This document shows, in pieces, positions 58,529-64,000 of a stretch of DNA of 64,000 bases. The DNA comes from Aquimonas sp044377145. Lineage in GTDB: Bacteria > Pseudomonadota > Gammaproteobacteria > Xanthomonadales > Xanthomonadaceae. Position numbers and translations under genes: made by a program. Each line of letters opens with the position of its first letter. The stretch's first letter is position 1. The DNA lies in contig NZ_JBILJQ010000019.1 of assembly GCF_044377145.1 (NCBI RefSeq), positions 1-64,000 on the forward strand, written 5' to 3'. The notes below the pieces were generated by a model. The model ran no database searches. It saw only the letters and a list, made by a program, of their open reading frames with translations, and was not told where the DNA came from.

Positions 58529-58792
58529 CTAAACGGGGTGAATCGGTGGACGAACAATCACGCTTCCGGGTCCGCCGCCGCCGCCCGACGCCCCGCCCCC
58601 CGGCATCCAAGAGCCTCCACCGCCCGGCCCGGGGGTCGGACCGCCTCCTTCTCCACCACCGCCGGTGGACGAAGTAGGGTCCAACCTCAAGCCTACCTCC
58701 TCGAAAGTCTCACCGCACGGCTTGCTGAACGGGACTGTGGTCACATGTGACAAACCCATGAAACTTGAGCGCAACAATACGTACCCTTGCAC
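58529..58792 (-). CDS. Putative small Gly/Pro-rich protein
   Basis: 87 residues from a GTG at 58792; an ATG at 58759 could be the true start. The C-terminal half is Gly/Pro-rich (SSTGGGGEGGGPTPGPGGGG, then IVRPPIHPV). No clear Shine-Dalgarno and no known family, so this may be non-coding. It directly follows the 51-residue gene on the same strand, 18 bases apart. Confidence 0.35.
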   Translation of the reverse strand: MQGYVLLRSSFMGLSHVTTVPFSKPCGETFEEVGLRLDPTSSTGGGGEGGGPTPGPGGGGSWMPGGGASGGGGGPGSVIVRPPIHPV

Positions 58793-58810
58793 GTCGTGAT
58801 CACGCCCATA

Positions 58811-58966
58811 TTACGAGCCAAGCTGCGACTGCAACTGGCTTCCCGCTTCAGAAAGGCTATCCGCAGTCACTTGAGCTTGGAACGCCACACCATCGATTAC
58901 CGTACACGCAATAACTGAGCCTGAAATCAGTAAACCCAACCCTGCCAGAAGCTCAAACTTAGTCAT
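58811..58966 (-). CDS. Small 51-residue putative lipoprotein
   Basis: Start ATG at 58966 with the ribosome binding site AAGGGAGAG. N-terminal hydrophobic segment FELLAGLGLLISGSVIAC with a lipobox-like VIAC (C21), then a short mature part ending SEAGSQLQSQLGS. The ATG lies inside the last 8 bases of the 276-residue gene, so translation is probably coupled. No family recognised. Its codon use is AT-richer than neighbours. Confidence 0.65.
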   Translation of the reverse strand: MTKFELLAGLGLLISGSVIACTVIDGVAFQAQVTADSLSEAGSQLQSQLGS

Positions 58967-59789
58967 TTCCACTCTCCCTTAACGCACTTTGCGCCGCAGA
59001 AAAAAGTTGATCAAGACCCGGTCTGGGGCTAACCGGAAACGGAACACCCACTCGCTGCATTCGCATCTCCTGCAGCCTGTTCAAGATGACCAGCGCATAA
59101 ATATCTACTGCAACCCAGTGATCCCGAGGCAGCCGGTGCATGTAGATGTGACTCGCCACAACAGCAGGATGATAGCCGCGAAGCCCCAAAACACGATTGT
59201 ACGCGAGCCCGATTACTCGGGACTCGGCGCCGGGCGTTTGGAGGTGGTGCCACGCGAGCAGCTGTAGAGCGAACACGTCGCCGCCTGCAGCGGCGTTGAA
59301 CAACGCCTCTTCAAAAGAGGGATCCCCCTCAGTTCTTCTCAATGCTTTATAGTCCGCCATGCGCTGTGCATGGCGGCTTCCCTGCGCAGCCATGTATCGA
59401 AGCTGCTCTTCGGTAGCTAATGTAAGCTGCTCAAGCGTTGCCGTGTCCGGGAAGCCGTTCCTCTCAAGCCATGCTGAGTCCTCTGGGGTTTCTGCGCCCC
59501 AGCCACCATCGAAGCGGGGCAGTTCCGGAGGAATCGGTGCAACGGCCCTTTTCTGCGACAGTATTTTTTCGGAATCCCCACTTTCCACAGGCGCACTAGA
59601 GGGGAGGGCCGTCTGACCCTTATCTGACCCAGCCAACGTGCCTCCTAACTCAGCCCCTCCTACGCCGCCCGTAGCAGTAACTAAGCCTTTGTCGCTTCGT
59701 AGCTCTGCAGCAAGCCAAGCCACTGCCAGCCCAACAACGAGAAAGCAGAGCGCGAAGTAGGCGGACCGACGCGCATATCCTCGGATCAT
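58959..59789 (-). CDS. Membrane-anchored protein of unknown function with Sel1-like part
   Basis: 276 residues. An N-terminal transmembrane anchor (YFALCFLVVGLAVAWLAAEL) is followed by a Ser/Gly/Ala-rich linker and a helical domain: WLERNGFPDTATLEQLTLAT, SRHAQRMADYKALRR, FEEALFNAAAGGDVFALQLL, which resembles Sel1/TPR-like repeats. The mature part would face the periplasm. Base composition is more AT-rich than the flanks, suggesting recent arrival. Overlaps the next small gene by 8 bases, forming a short operon. Confidence 0.7.
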   Translation of the reverse strand: MIRGYARRSAYFALCFLVVGLAVAWLAAELRSDKGLVTATGGVGGAELGGTLAGSDKGQTALPSSAPVESGDSEKILSQKRAVAPIPPELPRFDGGWGAETPEDSAWLERNGFPDTATLEQLTLATEEQLRYMAAQGSRHAQRMADYKALRRTEGDPSFEEALFNAAAGGDVFALQLLAWHHLQTPGAESRVIGLAYNRVLGLRGYHPAVVASHIYMHRLPRDHWVAVDIYALVILNRLQEMRMQRVGVPFPVSPRPGLDQLFSAAQSALRESGND

Positions 59790-60398
59790 GAGAAATCATC
59801 CATTCATTTGATCGAATGCAGAAATCCTGCCTACCGTTTCCGGCCGCCCATTATGCACACGTTCACCGAGCAGAAGGTGACGGCGAAGTCGGGGGCCGAG
59901 AAGGAGGCAGCACCTTGTCTCAGAAGCGAAAGTCACTGCGGCGCACACTAGCTCTCCAACCTGGAATGCAACCGCACCTGATTAGCGTCGAACCTCAGTG
60001 AGCGGTTCAGAGCGCAGGCTTCGGCGGCCCTTCAGCGGTTGGCTTTCGATGTGCAAGTCCCGCCAACGTACACGTAGCCCGGTGGAAGTCAAGATAGTTG
60101 CCGCCCAAAGTTAAAGGATAGATCGCGCGCAGCCGCGATCTTATCCGGTGGTTGAACAAGCCCGGTGGCGGCTTGTCGGATCCCGGCTTCTGCGCGCCGA
60201 AGAGCGCGTGGCGACCCGGGTCCATCGACCTGCAAGGTGCCGGTAGCTCGGGTTGAGCACCGCGAAACCCAACGTCCCCGCCTGCGTGATGGCCGCAAGC
60301 CCCGAGTGCCGGATTGACTGAACGCGGGTTGGCGCGCTGCGCTGAACTTCCGCAGCCAGCGGTTATGCTCGCGGCACTTTGTACGCCGGGAGTTCGTC
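59790..60398. other. Gap with palindromes, no gene
   Basis: About 600 bases between divergent genes. Two palindromic sites stand out: the hairpin at 60116-60146 and a REP-like GGTTGAGCACCGCGAAACCC at about 60254. Frames here do not resemble proteins. The promoter of the YdbL-like gene should lie near the right end. Confidence 0.5.
60116..60146. repeat. Strong hairpin
   Basis: GGATA-GATCGCG pairs with CGCGATC-T-TATCC, giving 12 pairs with one bulged base and a six-base loop CGCAGC. No T tract follows, so it is more likely a repeat-type palindrome than a terminator. Confidence 0.6.
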
Positions 60399-60995
60399 AT
60401 GCTGAATCCGCTGAAGATCGCCGCTGCTGCGGCCCTGCTGACCCTGTCGGCCTGCGTCACGATCAATGTCTACTTTCCGGCTGCCGAAGCCCAGGAAGCC
60501 GCGCGCGAGTTTGTTGAGAAAGTGATCGGCGATGCGCCGTCGCCCGATGGCGCGGCCAAGCCGGTCGAACCTGCCGGCGGCATGGCCGCACTGGGCGGCG
60601 CCGTGCTCGACTTCGTGCTGCCGAAAGCGCATGCGCAAAGCGCCGACATCAATATCCGCACGCCGGCGATCCAGGCGATCCAGAGCCGCATGGCCGAGCG
60701 CTTCCAGTCCAGCCTGGAGCCGCACTTCGATTCCGGTGCACTCGGCCTGAATCGCGATGGCACCGTCGCCGTGCGCGATGCGTCCAAGGTGGCGCTGCGC
60801 GATCGCGCGGCGGTCAACCAGGCAGTCGCCGATGACAACCGCGACCGCAGTGCGGTGTACCGCGAGATCGCCGTCGCCAACGGCCAGCCCGACTGGGAAG
60901 TGCAGATCCGCGAGACCTTTGCGCGCCAGTGGATCGCCAGCGCGCGTGCGGGCTGGTGGTATCAGAACGCGGGCGGTGAGTGGCAGCAGAAGTAG
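60399..60995 (+). CDS. YdbL-like DUF1318 lipoprotein
   Basis: 198 residues from the ATG at 60399, with GGGAG upstream. Lipobox LSAC with C19; then CVTINVYFPAAEAQEAAREF, the YdbL start pattern, a Pro/Ala linker, and the DUF1318 block: MAERFQSSLEPHFDSGALGL, LRDRAAVNQAVADDNRDRSA, VYREIAVANG. It ends GWWYQNAGGEWQQK. YdbL sits with YdbH/YnbE in enteric bacteria, in a phospholipid-transport envelope system; those partners are not next to it here. Confidence 0.85.
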   Translation: MLNPLKIAAAAALLTLSACVTINVYFPAAEAQEAAREFVEKVIGDAPSPDGAAKPVEPAGGMAALGGAVLDFVLPKAHAQSADINIRTPAIQAIQSRMAERFQSSLEPHFDSGALGLNRDGTVAVRDASKVALRDRAAVNQAVADDNRDRSAVYREIAVANGQPDWEVQIRETFARQWIASARAGWWYQNAGGEWQQK

Positions 60996-61007
60996 GCCGG
61001 ATCGGGG

Positions 61008-61065
61008 ATTCGAGATTCGGGATTTGGGATTCGCGCGCGGCGCGGCGCGGCGGTATCCGCCGCGC
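61008..61065. repeat. GATTCGGGATT-type direct repeats and a GC hairpin
   Basis: Just after ydbL come degenerate tandem units of GGATTCGAGATTCGGGATT type, the same family as the trpB-trpA repeat. They are followed by a perfect hairpin GCGCGGCGG / CCGCCGCGC with loop TAT (61045-61065). No T tract follows. Confidence 0.6.
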
Positions 61066-61180
61066 TGCGTTCGGCGTGTCGGTCAGATCGTTAACCCTGT
61101 TCGCGACGGCGCTGCGTAGAAGCTGGCCTGGGTAGCCGCGTCGGGGAGCGCTGCGGCGCCGTTCTTGTAGGGGAAGACCG

Positions 61181-64000
61181 ATGCGATCAATACGCTCGAC
61201 GGGCTGGATGCTGCTGGCGTTGTCCCTGCTTTCCGCGCAAGCGACTGCGCAGCACTACGATCGGATCGAACGGGTGGCGCCACCCGCCGAGGTCGCGGCA
61301 GGTCTGCGTTTCAGCATCAGCGAAGGTGCAGCCGTTGAGCCGGTGACGGAATTGGTGCCGGCTGCTGCGACCGTACCTCTATCAGCCGAGGCATTGCGCG
61401 CACTGCTGGCGCGTTTGCCGGCCTTCGAGGCCGACTCGCAGGATCGCCAAACCTCGGCACTGCGCGATGACTCGGCACCGCCACCGCGCAGCGGCGCGAG
61501 CGAGGCGGCGCCCTGGCCGCCGACGGCCGTCATCGAAGCACCTGAGCCCGCTGCCGAGGCGGAGCTGCGTGTGCTGCGGCACGCGCCGGAAGGCGAAGTC
61601 GGTCTGATGCCACAGCTGTCGATCACCTTCAGCCAGCCGATGGTGGCGGTGTCCAGCCAGGCGGAGGCGGCCGCGCAGGTGCCGGCCCTGCTTGAGCCCC
61701 AACCCGCTGGCGCATGGCGCTGGCTCGGCAGCCGCACACTGGTGTTCGAGCCCACCGACGGGCGTTTCCCGATGGCGACTCGCTATCAGGTGAGTGTGCC
61801 CGCGGGCACGCGTTCGGCGGTGGGCGGCGCGCTGGCGCAGGAGCACCGCTTCGTGTTCGCGACGCCCGCGCCGAAGCTGCAATTCATGTTTCCACAGGAT
61901 GTGCCGCAACCCTTGCAGCCGCTGCTGCTGATGCAGTTCGATCAGGCGGTCGACCTGCAGGCCGTGCTGAGCCAGACGCGCTTGATCGGGCCGCAGCGCA
62001 GCCTGCATCCGCTGCAGCGGGTAAGCCTGGAGGAGGCGCAGAAGCTGCCCGAGTTCGAGGCTCAGCGCGCCGAGCTGGTGGACGGTCGATGGCTGGCGCT
62101 GCGACCGGTCGAGCCTTTGCCAAAGGCGAGCGCATTCAGAGCCGAAGTCTCGGCCAACCTTGCCTCGCTGGAAGGCCCGAGAACAACGACGGGCACGCAA
62201 GGCTGGTCTTTCGAAACCTATCAGCCGCTGGCGGTAGCCGAATGGCGCTGCGGCTGGGACTCCGGCAAACGCCGCGACTGCGACCCCGAGAATCCGTGGA
62301 TGGTGGAGCTGAACAATCCGCTCGATGCCGCGTCCTTCAATGCGAGCTCGATCGTGGTGGAGCCCGCGGTCGAGGATTTGCAGGTCGATCTCAACGAGCG
62401 CCATCTGCAGCTGCGTGGACTGTTCGCCAGCCGAACTCGCTATCGCATCCTGCTGCCTGAAGCTCTGCAGGACCGCTTCGGCCAACGACTGGGGCCGACT
62501 GCGCCACTTGAGCTGCAGACCGGCGACGCCGAGCCGATGTTGACCGGGCCTGATCAGATGCTGGTGACGCTGGATCCTGCGGCAGCCCCCGCAGTCAGCG
62601 TCTACAGCCGCGGGCTGGAAAGTCTCGAGGTCGAGATTCACCGGGTCGAGCCCTCGCAGTGGGGCGAGTACCAGACCTGGCTGCGCGAGGCGCAGTCGCA
62701 GGACCGACCGCGTCCGCTGCCGGGCCGCCGCCTGCACAGCGGCAAGGTGTGGCCGGGTAAGGCCGGCGGCTTGACGGAGACGTTGATCGCGCTTGAGCGC
62801 TACCTCGACCAGGGCCTCGGGCATCTGCTGCTGCGCGTGCGCCCGGCGCAGTCGGATCAGCGCGAACGCTGGCAGCAGGTCGTGGTGTGGGTGCAGTCGA
62901 CACGGTTGGGCCTGGTGGCGGTCCACGATGATCGCCAGCTGACGGTCTGGGCCAGCGAGCTGCAGACCGGACGCGCAGCGGCTGATGTCGAAATCGCCTT
63001 GACAGGTGGTGCCACCGCTGCAGGAAGCACGGTGGCGCGCACCTCGGCGGATGGTTTGGCGCGTCTGCCTATGCTGGCGAACTGCGAGGCGCAACTCGTG
63101 CTGGCGACATTCGGCGCGGACCGGGCGATCCTGCCGCGCTCAGCGTATGTCTGGGATCCATCGACCTGGCAGGCCAGCCCTGTCGCCGACACTCTGCGTT
63201 GGCACGTGTTCGACGACCGCGGCATGTATCGGCCGGGGGAGCAGGTGCGCATCAAGGGCTGGCTGCGCCGGCTGCAGGCCGACCCGCATGGTGATCTGCA
63301 GGCGCTGGCGCCTTCCGCCAATCCCCTGCGCTGGAAGCTCGCCGACAGCCGCGGTGTCGAGATCGGCAATGGGCAGGCTTCGCTGTCGGCACTGGGCGGT
63401 TTTGATCTCGCGATCGATCTGCCGGCGACACCGAACCTCGGCCATGCTCACCTCAGCCTGGAGGTGGAAGGTGTGACCGACGTTGCCAGCCACAGCTATG
63501 AGCACCGCTTCCAGATCCAGGAGTTCCGCCGGCCCGAATACGAAGTCTCTGCCGCCGTCGAGCCGGGCCCACACCTGATCGGCGGGCGCGCGCTGTTCGA
63601 AGTGAGTGCCGCCTACTACACCGGCGGCGGACTCAGCGCGGCGCCGGTGGAGTGGCAGCTGAGTGCAACTGCTACCCGCTACGTGCCGCCGAATCGCTCC
63701 GACTGGAGCTTCGGCGAGTTCGCGCCGTGGTGGTCGCCGCGCAGCGACGGCGCGACCCCGAACATGCGCAGCTTGAGTGCGCGCACCGATGCCCTGGGTC
63801 GACATCAGCTGCAGGCCGAGTTCCTCAGCGTCGATCCGCCGCGGCCGAGCCTGCTGTCGGCGCAGGCGACGGTGACCGATCTGAACCGCCAGGCCTGGTC
63901 GGCGAAGGCCGAACTGCTGGTGCATCCGTCGGCGCATTACGTCGGACTGAAGTCCCGCCGCAGCTTCGTGCAGCCAGGCGAGGCGGTCGAGGTCGAGGCG
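61181..64000 (+). CDS. Alpha-2-macroglobulin family protein, 3'-partial
   Basis: Open from ATG 61181 (GGGGAAG upstream) to the window edge: at least 940 residues with no stop. Signal peptide GWMLLALSLLSAQATA. Residues 120-230 look like a bacterial Ig-like/SbsA domain (LSITFSQPMVAVSS, TRYQVSVPAGTRSA). The macroglobulin MG domains follow with WHVFDDRGMYRPGEQVRIKG and EFRRPEYEVSAAVE, and the PWW-containing segment near 63730. Bacterial A2Ms trap proteases in the periplasm. The thioester motif, if present, would lie beyond the window. Confidence 0.9.
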   Translation, partial: MRSIRSTGWMLLALSLLSAQATAQHYDRIERVAPPAEVAAGLRFSISEGAAVEPVTELVPAAATVPLSAEALRALLARLPAFEADSQDRQTSALRDDSAPPPRSGASEAAPWPPTAVIEAPEPAAEAELRVLRHAPEGEVGLMPQLSITFSQPMVAVSSQAEAAAQVPALLEPQPAGAWRWLGSRTLVFEPTDGRFPMATRYQVSVPAGTRSAVGGALAQEHRFVFATPAPKLQFMFPQDVPQPLQPLLLMQFDQAVDLQAVLSQTRLIGPQRSLHPLQRVSLEEAQKLPEFEAQRAELVDGRWLALRPVEPLPKASAFRAEVSANLASLEGPRTTTGTQGWSFETYQPLAVAEWRCGWDSGKRRDCDPENPWMVELNNPLDAASFNASSIVVEPAVEDLQVDLNERHLQLRGLFASRTRYRILLPEALQDRFGQRLGPTAPLELQTGDAEPMLTGPDQMLVTLDPAAAPAVSVYSRGLESLEVEIHRVEPSQWGEYQTWLREAQSQDRPRPLPGRRLHSGKVWPGKAGGLTETLIALERYLDQGLGHLLLRVRPAQSDQRERWQQVVVWVQSTRLGLVAVHDDRQLTVWASELQTGRAAADVEIALTGGATAAGSTVARTSADGLARLPMLANCEAQLVLATFGADRAILPRSAYVWDPSTWQASPVADTLRWHVFDDRGMYRPGEQVRIKGWLRRLQADPHGDLQALAPSANPLRWKLADSRGVEIGNGQASLSALGGFDLAIDLPATPNLGHAHLSLEVEGVTDVASHSYEHRFQIQEFRRPEYEVSAAVEPGPHLIGGRALFEVSAAYYTGGGLSAAPVEWQLSATATRYVPPNRSDWSFGEFAPWWSPRSDGATPNMRSLSARTDALGRHQLQAEFLSVDPPRPSLLSAQATVTDLNRQAWSAKAELLVHPSAHYVGLKSRRSFVQPGEAVEVEA

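Noticed and set aside
61382..63094. 570-codon minus-strand open frame
   Set aside because: Antisense of the alpha-2-macroglobulin gene, which has a signal peptide and family motifs and stays open to the window edge.

Overview
The window is about 64 kb of high-GC DNA, densely packed with genes on both strands. Gene content points to a gammaproteobacterium of the Xanthomonadales/Lysobacterales, probably near Rhodanobacteraceae. The reasons are the order prmB-aroC-asd-fimV-truA-trpF-trpB-trpA, a Clp/CRP-like site before fimV, repeats built on GGGAATCGGGAA, CSLREA-type beta-helix proteins, and many TonB-dependent receptor, c-di-GMP and M14-peptidase genes. I saw no rRNA, tRNA, transposase, integrase or CRISPR array. 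The order assignment is inference from gene content, not from a marker-gene search.

Region by region. 1-12.5 kb (accessory): a Pmp/CSLREA-like beta-helix protein cut by the window edge, an unusual bacterial lipoxygenase, a decayed LysR gene and a decayed Ser/Thr kinase, a secreted GH5 glycosidase, then on the minus strand an ECF sigma factor, a TPR Ser/Thr kinase and a 1067-residue secreted beta-helix protein in series. Three of the extracellular proteins here end in the same short tail, F-x-N-G-F-E, which looks like a sorting signal. 12.8-34 kb (mixed metabolism and regulation): DUF2306 protein/AraC, a serine/threonine dehydratase, the divergent yczE/MocR pair with visible repeat operators, DUF429, GST, a VOC-family gene broken by a 14-bp duplication, a TPR-GGDEF cyclase, a TonB receptor fragment, an APC permease coupled to a DUF3574 lipoprotein, an intact TonB receptor, rhodanese/FtrA, WYL regulator/LysE exporter. 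35-38.5 kb: a large PAS-GGDEF-EAL protein.

39-49.5 kb is the conserved core block: prmB (ribosomal protein L3 methylation), aroC (chorismate), asd (aspartate family), fimV (polar/type IV pilus assembly), truA, and trpF-trpB-trpA (tryptophan). It is interrupted by two repeat elements, one at the aroC stop codon and one between trpB and trpA. 49.6-64 kb: a 5'-nucleotidase-family lipoprotein, an M14 carboxypeptidase, a helix-hairpin-helix protein, an HDOD protein, an EF-hand/VCBS-like protein, an acyl-CoA dehydrogenase, an AT-richer island of three small uncharacterised genes, a YdbL-like lipoprotein, and a large alpha-2-macroglobulin that runs off the right edge.

The most interesting signals are the shared F-x-N-G-F-E tail, the sigma factor-kinase-beta-helix series, a three-copy dispersed element with terminal inverted repeats, and the AT-richer small-gene cassette at 58.5-59.8 kb. 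All functional calls come from reading motifs by eye; no database search was run.
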